Assembly: GCA_040756055.1 (NCBI GenBank)
Contig: JBFLZR010000004.1
Coordinates: 62,001-126,000, forward strand
DNA: 64,000 nt
Direction: 5' to 3'
DNA from: Candidatus Zixiibacteriota bacterium
Lineage (GTDB): Bacteria; Zixibacteria; MSB-5A5; GN15; FEB-12
Shown here: piece after piece, positions 15,425-25,500 of the stretch
Layout of the letters: every line of letters starts with the position of its first letter
Numbering within the stretch: the first letter of the stretch is position 1
The notes under the pieces: model-generated
What the model was told of the DNA's origin: nothing
Seen by the model: the letters and a program-made list of their open reading frames with translations, nothing else
The model's database searches: none
Program-made: the position numbers and the translations under genes

Positions 15425-18409
15425 ATGATTGGCAATATAATAACGAAAATATTCGGCACCAAACACGAGCGGGATGTCAAACAAATGCTCCCCCTCGTTG
15501 ACGAAATAAACGACTTCTACGAAAAACTCCACCCGCTCTCCGATGACGACCTGAAAGCCAAAACCGACGAATTCAAGCAACGCCTGGCCGATGGCGCCAC
15601 ACTCGAGGATATCATGACCGAGGCTTTCGCGGTGGTCAAAGAAACCTGCAGCCGGCTGATGGGACAGACATGGGATGTTGTCGGGCAAAAGACCGAGTGG
15701 AATATGATTCCGTTCGATGTTCAGTTAATCGGCGGCGTCGCCCTGCACCAGGGCAAAATCGCCGAAATGGCGACCGGTGAGGGTAAAACGCTGGTGGCGA
15801 CTATGCCCACCTATCTCAACGCCCTCTCCGGCAAAGGCGTCCACATCGTCACCGTCAACGACTACCTCGCCCGCCGCGACCGCGAATGGATGGGAAAAAT
15901 CTACGAGTTCCTCGGGCTGACCACCGGCGTCATTCAAAACCAGATGACCAACGCCGAGCGACGTGTCCAGTACCGGTGTGATATCACCTTCGGAACAGCC
16001 AACGAGTTCGGCTTTGACTACCTGCGCGACAATATGGCCCAGACCGCCGATGACCGCGTCCACCGCAATTACAACTACGCCATCATCGATGAGGTCGACT
16101 CGATCCTTATCGATGAAGCCCGTACTCCGCTGATTATCTCCGGCACGGTCGATTCCAAAGTGCACGATCGCTACCGCGAAATGAAACCGACTGTCGAAAA
16201 GCTCGTGCGCAAACAGACGATGCTCATTAACGACATGCTCCACAATGCGGAGCGGATGATGAATCGCGGCGCCGGCGAAGACGAGTTCGAACTGGGAACG
16301 CTGCTTCTGGCGGCCAACCGCGGCGCTCCCAAAAACAAAAAGCTGCTCAAGATACTCAAAGAGCCGGGCATGAAAAAGCTGATGACCGATGTCGAGTCGT
16401 CATTCATGCGCGACAAAAAACTCCACCAGATAGACGACAAGCTCTATTTCTATATCGACGAACGCGAACATTCCATCGCCCTGACCGACCTCGGCACCGC
16501 CCAGCTCGATAAAGGCGAACAGCAACTGTTCGAGATACCGGATATCTCAACCATGCTTTCCGAGGTCGAAGGCGACGAGTCTCTATCGGCGGAAGAACGC
16601 CAGAAGAAGGCTGACGAAATCTACCGGGTGCACGCCGAGCGTTCGGAAAAAGTCCACGCCATCAACCAGCTGCTGCGCGCCTATTCGCTCTATGAAAAAG
16701 ATGTCGAATATGTTATCGAGGAAGGCAAGGTGATGATTGTCGATGAGTTCACCGGACGTATCCTTCCGGGAAGACGCTACTCCGACGGACTTCACCAGTC
16801 GATTGAAGCCAAGGAAGGCGTCACTATCGAGGCCGAATCGCAAACCCTGGCCACCATCACCCTGCAGAACTATTTCCGCATGTACGATAAACTGGCCGGC
16901 ATGACCGGCACGGCGGAAACAGAAGCCCAGGAGTTTTTTGACATATACAAGCTCGATGTCATGGTTATCCCGACCAACAAACCGGTCGTACGCGATGATC
17001 AGGATGACCGCATCTACCGGACCCGCCGCGAAAAATACAACGCCATCATCGAAGAAATTGTCCAAAGGCACAACGCCGGGCAACCGGTACTGGTAGGTAC
17101 GGTGACGGTTGATGTATCCGAGACGCTCTCGCGCATGCTCAAGCGTATCGGCGTCAGCCACAATGTCCTCAACGCCAAACAGCACCAGCGCGAGGCGGAA
17201 ATCGTCGCCCGCGCCGGTGAAATGGGGGCCGTCACAATCGCCACCAACATGGCCGGCCGCGGCACCGATATCCGTCTCGGCCAGGGCGTGGTGGAACGCG
17301 GCGGCCTGCACATAGTCGGCACCGAACGCCACGAATCAAGACGCATCGACCGCCAGCTTCGCGGACGTTCCGGACGTCAGGGCGACCCGGGGTCGTCGCT
17401 GTTTTTCCTCTCTCTCGAAGATGACCTCATGCGCCTGTTCGGCGGCGATAGACTGGGTAGTATCATGGACCGGCTGGGTGTCGAAGAGGGCGAGGTCATC
17501 ACCCACGGTATGGTCACCAAAGCCATAGAGCGCGCCCAGAAAAAAGTCGAGGCCCAGAATTTCGCCATCCGCAAACACACTCTCGAATATGACGATGTCA
17601 TGAATGTCCAGCGCAAGTGGATCTACGAACGACGTCTGGCCGCGCTGGAAAGAGAGTCTATCAAAGAAGAAGTGGTCGAGCTGATCGAAGAGATTCTCGA
17701 AACGGTAATCGATGCTTACTGCCCCGAAAAAGTCTATCCCGAGGAATGGAACCTGACCGGCTTTACCGAGGAGCTTCGCAAAATATACCTGCTCAACGTC
17801 CAGTTCAAAGACTCCGACATCGAGAAACTGACGCGTGAATCCCTGAAAGAAAACATCCTCAAAGCGATCATGCAGATTTACACGCAGAAAGAGACCGCCT
17901 ACGGCAACGAGATCATGCGTCAGCTCGAACGCTACGCCGTCCTGTCGACTATCGACCGCCACTGGCGCGATCATCTGGCCGAGATGGATGAACTCCGCAC
18001 CGGTATCGGCCTTCGGGCCTATCACGGCGGCATGGGTAAACCGATCGATATTTACAAGCGCGAAGGCTTCCGCATGTTCCAGGACATGGTCGAAGCAGTC
18101 GATAAGGAAATCGTCAACCTGGTCTTCAAGCTTCAAGTAAATATGCCGCAGAAATCGCGCGAGGAACGCCGACGGGAACAGCCGGCGATGGTGGCCCGTC
18201 ACGCCGATACTACCGGTATGGGGCTCGCCTCCGCCGCGGTACAGGCTCCCGAGGGCGGTCGACCGGAAGCCAGCCCGATGGCCCAGGCGTCTCAGGCCGG
18301 CAAACAGGAACGGACCATAAAACGTGAGCAACCCAAAGTCGGCCGCAACGACCCTTGCCCCTGCGGCAGCGGCAAAAAATACAAAAAGTGCCACGGCGCG
18401 AACGAATAA
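15425..18409 (+). CDS. secA: Preprotein translocase ATPase SecA
   Basis: SecA drives protein export through SecYEG. The 994 residues include Walker [11 protein letters not shown] (G118-T122), the DEAD-type block [16 protein letters not shown], the second ATPase half with [10 protein letters not shown] and [16 protein letters not shown], and the C-terminal zinc tail [14 protein letters not shown] that binds lipids and SecB. It is about 90 residues longer than E. coli SecA; the extra sequence, roughly residues 260-340, lies within the first nucleotide-binding domain. Long insertions here are usual in FCB bacteria, which supports the taxonomic guess. It starts with the typical [11 protein letters not shown]. 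Confidence 0.98.
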   Translation: MIGNIITKIFGTKHERDVKQMLPLVDEINDFYEKLHPLSDDDLKAKTDEFKQRLADGATLEDIMTEAFAVVKETCSRLMGQTWDVVGQKTEWNMIPFDVQLIGGVALHQGKIAEMATGEGKTLVATMPTYLNALSGKGVHIVTVNDYLARRDREWMGKIYEFLGLTTGVIQNQMTNAERRVQYRCDITFGTANEFGFDYLRDNMAQTADDRVHRNYNYAIIDEVDSILIDEARTPLIISGTVDSKVHDRYREMKPTVEKLVRKQTMLINDMLHNAERMMNRGAGEDEFELGTLLLAANRGAPKNKKLLKILKEPGMKKLMTDVESSFMRDKKLHQIDDKLYFYIDEREHSIALTDLGTAQLDKGEQQLFEIPDISTMLSEVEGDESLSAEERQKKADEIYRVHAERSEKVHAINQLLRAYSLYEKDVEYVIEEGKVMIVDEFTGRILPGRRYSDGLHQSIEAKEGVTIEAESQTLATITLQNYFRMYDKLAGMTGTAETEAQEFFDIYKLDVMVIPTNKPVVRDDQDDRIYRTRREKYNAIIEEIVQRHNAGQPVLVGTVTVDVSETLSRMLKRIGVSHNVLNAKQHQREAEIVARAGEMGAVTIATNMAGRGTDIRLGQGVVERGGLHIVGTERHESRRIDRQLRGRSGRQGDPGSSLFFLSLEDDLMRLFGGDRLGSIMDRLGVEEGEVITHGMVTKAIERAQKKVEAQNFAIRKHTLEYDDVMNVQRKWIYERRLAALERESIKEEVVELIEEILETVIDAYCPEKVYPEEWNLTGFTEELRKIYLLNVQFKDSDIEKLTRESLKENILKAIMQIYTQKETAYGNEIMRQLERYAVLSTIDRHWRDHLAEMDELRTGIGLRAYHGGMGKPIDIYKREGFRMFQDMVEAVDKEIVNLVFKLQVNMPQKSREERRREQPAMVARHADTTGMGLASAAVQAPEGGRPEASPMAQASQAGKQERTIKREQPKVGRNDPCPCGSGKKYKKCHGANE

Positions 18410-18449
18410 AATAAATCTGTAATGCTGATCTTGCCCGGGAGGGTAAGCC

Positions 18450-18857
18450 ATGGCTGACGGAAATTCACTGTCGGACCTTCTCTATCAGCTCGAAACCCGC
18501 CTGTTTCAACCGGATGTCCGACATTCCCGCGAGCAACTGACCGAGCTTATTGCCGAAGAGTTCGTGGAATTCGGAAGTTCCGGTTGCATCTACGACCGCG
18601 ACAGCATTATCGCCAGCCTGGCCGAAGAGTCATCGATGCGAATCTCTATTAGTGATTTCAAGTGTGTCGCTTTGTCCTCTGAAGTGGCGCTGGTGACCTA
18701 TCGCGCGACGATAACCGAAGGCGACCAACCGACCGGAGATTCGCTGCGAAGCTCCATCTGGAAGATTGTAAACGGCAACTGGCGCATGGTCTTCCACCAG
18801 GGTACACCGACTGCGGCAGAGTCATTTATTCCGGATGGCAAAAATATCGACTCTTAG
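18450..18857 (+). CDS. DUF4440/SnoaL-like (NTF2 fold) protein
   Basis: The 135-residue cytoplasmic protein has the pattern of the DUF4440 branch of the NTF2-like superfamily: LIAEEFVEFGSSGCIYDRDSII, then ALVTYRAT, then SSIWKIVNGNWRMVFHQGTP. These small cone-shaped folds bind ligands or act as simple hydrolases or isomerases; the substrate is unknown. A GGGAGGG ribosome site precedes the ATG. It lies 40 bp after secA and may be cotranscribed with it. Confidence 0.8.
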   Translation: MADGNSLSDLLYQLETRLFQPDVRHSREQLTELIAEEFVEFGSSGCIYDRDSIIASLAEESSMRISISDFKCVALSSEVALVTYRATITEGDQPTGDSLRSSIWKIVNGNWRMVFHQGTPTAAESFIPDGKNIDS

Positions 18858-18932
18858 TTTTTTCACTCGCTTTTGCGTTAGCAACCACGTAGGTTTGGAT
18901 AAGACAACTATTAACCACGGAGGGCATCTTAT

Positions 18933-19604
18933 ATGATTAAGAAGTCATTGGTCTTTCTCGTCATTCTCGCGCTCGCGTTCAGCTTTACCAGTTGTTCGAA
19001 CTGGAAAAAGAAGGACAAGGGTCTGGTGATTGGCGCGGCGGCCGGGGCCGTAATCGGCGGCGTGATCGGCGATAAAGCCGGTAATACCGCTGTCGGCGCT
19101 ATTATCGGCGCGGCTATCGGTGGCGCGGCAGGCGCCTATATCGGCAACTACATGGACAAGCAGGCCGAGGAAATCGAGCGCGACCTTGAGGGCGCCAAAA
19201 TCGAGAGAATCGGCGAAGGTATCAAAATCACTTTCGATTCGGGGATTCTTTTCGATATCAACAAGTCGGATTTGCGGCCCGAGGCGAAGGCCAATCTCGA
19301 AAAACTGGCGGTGATCTTGAACAAGTACGAAGACACTGAGATTCTCGTCGAGGGTCACACCGACTCGACCGGTCCCGAAGAATACAACATGGGACTATCG
19401 GTTCGCCGGGGCGAATCCGTAGCCACCCATCTCGCCATGAACAACGTCATCCCGACGCGGTTCACCGTGCTGGGGTATGGGGAACTTCAGCCTGTCGCCT
19501 CCAACGAGACTGTCGATGGTCGTCAGGCCAACCGCCGTGTCGAAATAGCCATCTATGCCAACGACAAGCTCAAGAAAGTCGCCGAGGAGCAAACAGCCGG
19601 TTAA
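18933..19604 (+). CDS. OmpA-family lipoprotein with glycine zipper (YiaD-like)
   Basis: The 223-residue protein has a lipoprotein signal (FSFTSC, C21). A glycine-zipper stretch follows at about residues 31-75 (VIGAAAGAVIGGVIGDKAG and a second, similar block). The OmpA C-terminal domain is at about 105-210, with ILVEGHTDSTG and NRRVEI as peptidoglycan-binding residues. It is expected to be anchored in the outer membrane and to hold the cell wall. The ribosome site is GGAGG. A strong terminator follows. Confidence 0.92.
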   Translation: MIKKSLVFLVILALAFSFTSCSNWKKKDKGLVIGAAAGAVIGGVIGDKAGNTAVGAIIGAAIGGAAGAYIGNYMDKQAEEIERDLEGAKIERIGEGIKITFDSGILFDINKSDLRPEAKANLEKLAVILNKYEDTEILVEGHTDSTGPEEYNMGLSVRRGESVATHLAMNNVIPTRFTVLGYGELQPVASNETVDGRQANRRVEIAIYANDKLKKVAEEQTAG

Positions 19605-19632
19605 GACTTGTTGTGAAAAATGAATTGCGCAA

Positions 19633-19663
19633 AGCGGGAATCACACCTGATTCCCGCTTATTA
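19633..19663 (+). terminator. Terminator of the OmpA-lipoprotein gene
   Basis: A perfect 11-bp stem, AGCGGGAATCA/TGATTCCCGCT (19633-19643 with 19648-19658), with a CACC loop is followed by TATTATT. Confidence 0.75.
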
Positions 19664-19668
19664 TTACC

Positions 19669-20100
19669 GTGAGCGGCAGATATCCTCATCTGCCCTGAAC
19701 CGAGCCGACCCCCATACTGTGAGCGGCAGATGTCCTCATCTGCCCTGAACTATCGAAAGTAGGTCGGTGTTCCGCCGGGTGTGGCCTCGCACAGCGAGGG
19801 ACACACGCCAAGAAACCCGACATCTTTCTACTTATTTATGTTGTGAGCGGTAGATGTCCCCATCTGCCCTGACCGAGCCGACCCCCATACTGTGAGCGGC
19901 AGATGTCCTCATCTGCCCTGAACTATCAAAAGCAGGTCGAAACCTACTGGGACTGGATTCCGTTTTTCAACGGAATGACGCGATCTTGCCGATCGCATCT
20001 AACGCGTTGTGAGCGGCAAATGTCCCCATCTGCTTTGACCGACCACCACTTGTGAGCGGCAGATGTCCTCATCTGCCCTGATGTCCTCATCTGCCCTGGC
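19669..20100. repeat. Array of 20-bp palindromes (GGCAGATG-TCCT-CATCTGCC)
   Basis: Six copies of a 20-bp hairpin sequence lie at 19675, 19725, 19849, 19898, 20015 and 20058. Each has the form GGCAGATG/CATCTGCC around TCCT or TCCC, preceded by TGTGAGC and followed by CCTGA. Copies vary by one to three bases (GATA at 19675, GGTAG at 19849, GGCAAATG/CATCTGCT at 20015). A longer unit of about 97 bp holding two hairpins is itself duplicated (19669-19766 and 19843-19940). The last copy has a short internal duplication of ATGTCCTCATCTGCCCTG. An inverted copy occurs far away at 43335-43354. The array fills the gap between the OmpA gene and a convergent barrel gene. No gene is seen in it. Confidence 0.9.
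19957..19976. repeat. Dispersed ATTCCGTT-TTTC-AACGGAAT hairpin
   Basis: A perfect 8-bp palindrome with a TTTC loop, within CTGGATTCCGTTTTTCAACG and ending GGAATGACG. The same hairpin recurs at 43173-43192, in decayed form at 43401-43420, and with a different stem at 43522-43542. Confidence 0.8.
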
Positions 20101-20137
20101 CGAGCAGCACCCCCCGAAAGACTTAAGTACACCGCAT

Positions 20138-20168
20138 AAAAAAAGCCCGGCCAATCCGTTGGCCGGGC
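20138..20168 (-). terminator. Terminator of the outer-membrane barrel gene
   Basis: A 10-bp perfect stem, GCCCGGCCAA/TTGGCCGGGC (20145-20154 with 20159-20168), has a TCCG loop and a T run on the minus strand. It lies 26 bp past the barrel gene stop. Confidence 0.85.
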
Positions 20169-20193
20169 CATAAAGGTGCTACGTCACAGGTGT

Positions 20194-21393
20194 CTACATC
20201 ATCTCATATACAACTGAAAGCTGGAAATTCATGTCGGTGTCACCGTTGCCCGAAATGAAGTCAAATCCCTGAAGGAACAACTCCGGATCGGTGTAGGTGT
20301 CGACATGCAGCCTGTTCCAGTGGAATCCGAAACCGAGATAAGTATCATTGGCGGCGTATTTCGCCTTGAATTTCTCGTTCGCGCCCTTATCCTCTTCGGT
20401 GAAACTGGTCCAGTATGATGTCGCGCCCAGACGGACATCCATCCATTTGAACACGTCGGCATCAAGACCAATCTTGAAATACGGAAGCACCGAATAAGAC
20501 TCGGTGGTTTCACCCGTAGCCGCAGCCGGAAGAGTAATATCCACTTCGTCTTTCCACTTACCGTACATGAAGCCGAAATCCATCACGGCCAGCACATTGG
20601 CGGCCGGGGTGTAGTTGGTACCGATACCCAGATCCCAACCGGTCCAAGTGTACTTGTCGGTCCGATCATCCGTCGTGGCCGGATCACCGTCGTACAGATT
20701 GTCTATGATACCGCGCTTGCTGTGGAAGAATCCGGCATGAGGAATGAACGTGTAGTTGGGATTGCGCTGCCAGAAATAGCGGCCCAGAACGCCGATATCC
20801 ATGAAGCCATCGGCCTCAGTCTCTTTTTGACCCACAGCATTTTTGTCGGTCCAGGATCCGAACCCGACATTCACCGCCAGATCCCAGGCGCCGCCGGACG
20901 GCGTGAGCCCGAAATCGAAATCATAGTAGCTGAAACCTTCCTCCGACTGATCGGCCGGATAGTCGAATTCCTGGCTGCTGTTGTAGTAGGAAATGCGGGC
21001 GCCTAAAGTGAGATCGCCCACCTGGTTGCCATACAGGAAATCGATACGGCGGTTGTCCAGAAGTGCGAAATCAAAGGGTACCAGATTGCCGCCAAGCAGA
21101 TCGGTCGGAACCGCCGGCGCCAGCTTGCTGAAATAAGTGCCGAAAACGATCGGATTGTCGTTGCCGAACGCCCAGTGAACACCAAAGTTGGTGAAATCAT
21201 CGTTCACGCCGAACTCACCAACCGCTATCTTCTGATACTCGAAAATTCTCGACGGGAACAGCCAGATATTGGCGTCATCGAGCAACACAGTATTGTTGTC
21301 ACCCATGGTCAACACTCTGGTGTCGGTAGCCATGGAGGTCGTGCCCATTAAGAGCAGGACCGCGAACGTAAGAATAAATAACTTTTTCATCAT
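20194..21393 (-). CDS. Predicted outer-membrane beta-barrel protein
   Basis: The 399-residue protein has a signal peptide (MMKKLFILTFAVLLLMGTTS, cleavage after about SMA). Alternating aromatic and polar strands continue throughout, such as FGVHWAFGNDNPIVFGTYF, LTLGARISYYNSS and LGFGFHWNRLHV. It ends with FQLSVVYEM, a typical final beta-strand. The mature start, TRVLTMGDNNTVLLDDANIW, is not one I can assign to a named family. It is probably a porin or a structural barrel. An AGAGGA ribosome site lies 6 nt before the ATG. The gene stands alone, with a terminator behind it. Confidence 0.75.
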   Translation of the reverse strand: MMKKLFILTFAVLLLMGTTSMATDTRVLTMGDNNTVLLDDANIWLFPSRIFEYQKIAVGEFGVNDDFTNFGVHWAFGNDNPIVFGTYFSKLAPAVPTDLLGGNLVPFDFALLDNRRIDFLYGNQVGDLTLGARISYYNSSQEFDYPADQSEEGFSYYDFDFGLTPSGGAWDLAVNVGFGSWTDKNAVGQKETEADGFMDIGVLGRYFWQRNPNYTFIPHAGFFHSKRGIIDNLYDGDPATTDDRTDKYTWTGWDLGIGTNYTPAANVLAVMDFGFMYGKWKDEVDITLPAAATGETTESYSVLPYFKIGLDADVFKWMDVRLGATSYWTSFTEEDKGANEKFKAKYAANDTYLGFGFHWNRLHVDTYTDPELFLQGFDFISGNGDTDMNFQLSVVYEMM

Positions 21394-21637
21394 AAAATCC
21401 TCTATAGTCAGTTTGAATCCATTCAGTTTGTCGCAAAAAAACTGGATTACTAAAATCCCTCACTGAAGTGCGCGCCGCTGTTACATCATAGGCAAACCTC
21501 CCTTCGGATCACTCCCAAAATGACCCGGTCTGCTTATCCCTAATTACCAATTCCCTTTGATCTATGCCAAACCCTTAAAGTATCCCATCAACTGCAAAGG
21601 CTGAAAAAAATTATTGATTCAACAAATTCAATTCAAC

Positions 21638-21661
21638 AAAAAAAAGGCCATTGCAATGGCC
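21638..21661 (-). terminator. Terminator of mazG
   Basis: The palindrome GGCCATTG/CAATGGCC (21646-21661) is followed on the minus strand by an 8-nt T run. It lies about 70 bp past the mazG stop. The 335-bp gap between the barrel gene and mazG holds nothing else I can support. Confidence 0.7.
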
Positions 21662-21728
21662 ATACAAGACAAACGCGACCATTTTAGTTTGGTCACCCAA
21701 TCGATATAATGTATTGAAGATAAATAAC

Positions 21729-22520
21729 TTACTTGATACTCTGCCAGATCGCTTCGAGCTGATCGAGCGAATAATCGCCGAATTTCTTGCCCGAATCATT
21801 GACAGCCTGTTCGAGTTTAGCGAATCTTAAGCGAAATTTTACCAGCGCGCGCCTGAGCGACTGCTCAGGATCGATTTCCATCTTCCGCGCCAGCGAGGCC
21901 ACAGCGAACAGAAGGTCGCCTATCTCCTCATCGAGCCGCCCTTTATCCCCTTTGGTCATTTCGGCTTCGATCTCTTCTATCTCCTCGGATATCTTATCCA
22001 TCACCTCACGGGGATTATTCCAATCGAACCCCACTCCTCCCGCCTTCTCCCCCATCCTGTAAGCCATAAGCAGAGCCGGCATTGAGACCGGCAATCCTGA
22101 GAGAACTGACTTTTTCTCCCCCGATTCCACCTTGATTTTCTCCCACTGGTCGCGAACCTCTTTGGGGCTGAGGTCTTTTTTCTCCGAGAAAATGTGCGGG
22201 TGACGGTGAATGAGCTTTTTGTTAATGCTTTCCAAAGCATCATTAATATCGAATGACCCGGCCTCTTTAGCCAGTTGGGCGTGGAAGACCATCTGGCAGG
22301 CCAGGTCTCCGAGTTCCTCGCAGAGCATCGATGAATCGCCGAACTCGACCGCCTCGACAACCTCGTAGGATTCCTCTATAAGGTATGGCAACAAGCTCTT
22401 ATGGGTCTGCTTGCGATCCCAATTGCACCCCTCTTCGGAGCGCAGTACAGCCATAATCGCCACCAGCCGTTCAAATGGCGGCAGATTCTTGTCGAAAACT
22501 TTGCTTTTGAAATCAGCCAC
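21729..22520 (-). CDS. mazG: Nucleoside triphosphate pyrophosphohydrolase MazG
   Basis: MazG hydrolyses canonical and damaged NTPs to NMPs and PPi. The 263 residues contain both MazG domains. The first has the EExxE-type metal site in EESYEVVEAVEFGD and EELGDLACQMVFHA; the second has EEIEEIEAEM and DEEIGDLLFAVASLAR. WDRKQTHKSLLPYLIEE is the family start of domain 1. It is divergent from valS. Confidence 0.95.
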   Translation of the reverse strand: MADFKSKVFDKNLPPFERLVAIMAVLRSEEGCNWDRKQTHKSLLPYLIEESYEVVEAVEFGDSSMLCEELGDLACQMVFHAQLAKEAGSFDINDALESINKKLIHRHPHIFSEKKDLSPKEVRDQWEKIKVESGEKKSVLSGLPVSMPALLMAYRMGEKAGGVGFDWNNPREVMDKISEEIEEIEAEMTKGDKGRLDEEIGDLLFAVASLARKMEIDPEQSLRRALVKFRLRFAKLEQAVNDSGKKFGDYSLDQLEAIWQSIK

Positions 22521-22574
22521 GGGTGACGATAATTCTACCTAAAGTCGCTAAAAGACGGTATGTTAATGTATGCC

Positions 22575-22603
22575 TTGACAAAACGTCCGAGGCCGCCTAA
22601 ATT
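22575..22603 (+). promoter_or_regulatory. Probable promoter of valS
   Basis: A perfect TTGACA -35 box (22575-22580) and a TAAATT -10-like box (22598-22603) are 17 bp apart, about 75 bp before the valS start. No T-box leader is visible. Confidence 0.55.
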
Positions 22604-22677
22604 TGGCGTTTTGCCTTTGAAATCTCACCGCTGAACCCCCTGCGGGGCAGCAACGGTCGAATATAGCGCAAGAAAAT

Positions 22678-25356
22678 ATGATGAGCAAGGAAAACCAAAA
22701 CAACGAAAAGAAGACCAAGGCCTATTCGCCGGCCGAGGTTGAAGATAATATTTACCAGCGATGGCTCGAAGAGGGATATTTTCACGCCGATGTTAACTCG
22801 AAGAAACCCCCTTATACCATCGTAATCCCGCCGCCCAACGTAACCAACATCCTGCACCTCGGTCACGCCCTGAATAACACCATTCAGGACATTCTGATTC
22901 GCAAACATCGCATGCAGGGATTCGAGGCTGCCTGGATACCGGGAGCCGACCACGCCGGTATAGCAACCCAGGTTATCGTGGAAAAACAACTGGCCAAAGA
23001 GGGCCTCACCCGTCGCGATATCGGCCGTGAGAAATTCCTCAAACGCACCAGCGACTGGGCCATTGAGCACAAGGACAAGATTCTCAATCAGCTCAGGAAG
23101 ATGGGCTGCAGTTGCGACTGGGATCGCACCCGCTTCACGCTCGATGAAGGCCTCTCCCGCGCCGTAGCCGAAGTCTTCACCCATCTGTACAAAAAGGGCT
23201 GGATATATAAAGGGCACCGTATCGTAAACTGGTGTCCCTCATGTCAGACATCTCTCTCCGATGATGAGGTCGAACACAAGGATATCGACAGCCATCTGTG
23301 GTATATCAAATACAAACTCAAGGGCACGGATGAGTTTTTGACCGTAGCGACTACTCGCCCGGAAACCATGCTCGGCGACACGGCGCTGGCCGTCTCCCCC
23401 AAAGACACCCGCTACAAAAAATATGTCGGCAAGACTATCATCCTGCCGATCCTCGAACGCGAAATCCCGATTGTCGCCGATAACTACGTCGATCCGGAGT
23501 TCGGCACCGGTGTGGTAAAAGTCACCCCGGCTCACGACCCCAACGACTTTGAAATCGGACGACGTCACGATCTCGAAGAGGTCAACATCCTCAACACCGA
23601 TGGCACCCTTAACGAGAACGCCGGCAAATTCAAAGGTCTCGACAGATACGAAGGCCGCAAGCAGCTCGTCGAGGAGTTGAAGAAAAAGGGCCACATCGAA
23701 AAAATCGAAAAATATGACCTCGCGGCCGGTACCTGCTATCGATGTCACAACGTAATCGAGCCTTATCTCTCCGACCAGTGGTTTGTCAAAATGGATGAAC
23801 TGGCCAGACCGGCTATCGATGCCGTCAGGAGCGGCAAGGTTCGTTTCCACCCCGATTACTGGTCGAAAACCTATCTGCACTGGATGGAGAACATCCGCGA
23901 CTGGTGTATTTCCCGTCAGCTCTGGTGGGGACATCGCATCCCCGTCTGGTACGCCGAAGACGGCACCATGTTCGTTTCGGTTGACCGTCCTACCGAACAG
24001 GAGTGCGCCGGCCACGACCCGGCGACCCTGACGCAGGATGAAGATGTTCTCGACACCTGGTTCTCTTCGTGGCTCTGGCCCTTCTCCACGATGGGTTGGC
24101 CCGAGAAGACACCGGAACTCGGCAGGTTCTATCCCACCAAGGTGCTGTCCACCGACCCGGGAATTATCTTTCTCTGGGTGGCCCGCATGGTTATGGCCGG
24201 GTATGAGTTCGTGGGTGATGCTCCCTTTGCCGATGTCTATATCCACGGCACCGTACGCGACGCCAACGGTATCAGGATGTCCAAATCGCTCGGTAACGGC
24301 ATCGACCCGCTCGAGATTATAGACAAGTACGGCGCCGACGCTCTCCGTATGTCGCTGGTGCTGGCGACTCCCGACGGCCAGGATCCGTGGATCAGCCGCA
24401 ATACGTTTGAACTGGGCAGAAATTTTGTCAACAAGCTGCATCAGGTTTCCCGGTTCGTGATGATGCGTCTGGAAGATGAGACTATCGATGTCAGTCAAAT
24501 CGACGATTCCGATCTCGTTATTTTCGATAGATGGATCCTCTCGCGGCTCGAGAGAACAATCGAAGCGGTCGAGAAATCCTTTACGGAATATCGCCTGTCG
24601 ACGGTGTCCAAGACACTGTACAATTTCGTGTGGAACGATTACTGCTCCTGGTATGTCGAACTGATAAAGCCGGACCAACCGGGCGAGCCGATTCGCCCCG
24701 GCTCGCTGAGAGTCGCTGTCTATGTGCTCGACCAGATCCTCAAGCTGCTTCATCCGATGGTGCCGTTTGTCACCGAGAATATCTTCCTCGAACTGCGCGA
24801 TAAAATCGGCTCGAGCCATCAGACAATCATGTTCGGACCGTGGCCGAAATCCGATGGCCGCCACATCAACACCGAACTCGAGCAGAGCCTCGAGCAGATT
24901 CAGGCCGTGGTTATGGCAGTGCGCTCGGTGCGCGCCGAACTCAACGTGCATCCATCGAAAAAATCAGACCTCTACGTGCGGGTTAACGAACAGTCATTCG
25001 GTGACCTGCTGCAAAAACATATAGAGTATTTCCGTTCGCTGGCCAAAGTGGAAAACCTCTTCACCGGTGTCGATATCAAAAAACCGCCCATCTCCGCCTC
25101 GGCGATCATTTCCGGAGCCGAAATATTCGTCCCGCTGGCCGGACTTATCGATATCGAGGTCGAGAAGAAACGCCTGGAAAAAGAACTGGCCAACCTGAAA
25201 AACCTGCTGGAGAAGATCTCCAAAAAGCTGGCCAACCCGGACTTTCTGGCCAACGCCCCCGAGGACGTTATCGGTAAAGAGAGAGCCAAGAAAGACGATT
25301 TCCAGGAACGCATCGAAAAGCTCAACAAAAACCTCGAACAGATTCTCGACTGGTAG
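22678..25356 (+). CDS. valS: Valyl-tRNA synthetase
   Basis: This class I synthetase charges tRNA-Val. The 892 residues show the HIGH motif in PPNVTNILHLGHALNN, the CP1 editing domain with VATTRPETMLGDTALAV, the KMSKS motif as RMSKS (533-537) and the C-terminal coiled-coil arm (EKKRLEKELANLKNLLEKI). WWGHRIPVWY is the usual ValS block. Two adjacent ATGs open the gene at 22678 and 22681. Confidence 0.98.
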   Translation: MMSKENQNNEKKTKAYSPAEVEDNIYQRWLEEGYFHADVNSKKPPYTIVIPPPNVTNILHLGHALNNTIQDILIRKHRMQGFEAAWIPGADHAGIATQVIVEKQLAKEGLTRRDIGREKFLKRTSDWAIEHKDKILNQLRKMGCSCDWDRTRFTLDEGLSRAVAEVFTHLYKKGWIYKGHRIVNWCPSCQTSLSDDEVEHKDIDSHLWYIKYKLKGTDEFLTVATTRPETMLGDTALAVSPKDTRYKKYVGKTIILPILEREIPIVADNYVDPEFGTGVVKVTPAHDPNDFEIGRRHDLEEVNILNTDGTLNENAGKFKGLDRYEGRKQLVEELKKKGHIEKIEKYDLAAGTCYRCHNVIEPYLSDQWFVKMDELARPAIDAVRSGKVRFHPDYWSKTYLHWMENIRDWCISRQLWWGHRIPVWYAEDGTMFVSVDRPTEQECAGHDPATLTQDEDVLDTWFSSWLWPFSTMGWPEKTPELGRFYPTKVLSTDPGIIFLWVARMVMAGYEFVGDAPFADVYIHGTVRDANGIRMSKSLGNGIDPLEIIDKYGADALRMSLVLATPDGQDPWISRNTFELGRNFVNKLHQVSRFVMMRLEDETIDVSQIDDSDLVIFDRWILSRLERTIEAVEKSFTEYRLSTVSKTLYNFVWNDYCSWYVELIKPDQPGEPIRPGSLRVAVYVLDQILKLLHPMVPFVTENIFLELRDKIGSSHQTIMFGPWPKSDGRHINTELEQSLEQIQAVVMAVRSVRAELNVHPSKKSDLYVRVNEQSFGDLLQKHIEYFRSLAKVENLFTGVDIKKPPISASAIISGAEIFVPLAGLIDIEVEKKRLEKELANLKNLLEKISKKLANPDFLANAPEDVIGKERAKKDDFQERIEKLNKNLEQILDW

Positions 25357-25500
25357 CGACCTCCGCTTACTCTCCATCCCTGCAGGTCAATCAATCCGCG
25401 ATGGTGAGGACTGTCTTCGAACCAAATTAGTGCTTGTAAATCGCTCCAGATTATCCAACATTATGGCTAAACAACTCACCCTTTAATTCGAACCGATACC

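Noticed and set aside
19669-20100. Possible CRISPR array
   Set aside because: The repeats are themselves palindromes with unequal spacing and partly repeated spacers, and there are no cas genes. A dispersed inverted copy at 43335 fits a REP-like element better.
23239-24951. Open frame of 570 codons on the minus strand
   Set aside because: Antisense to valS, with no recognisable motif.
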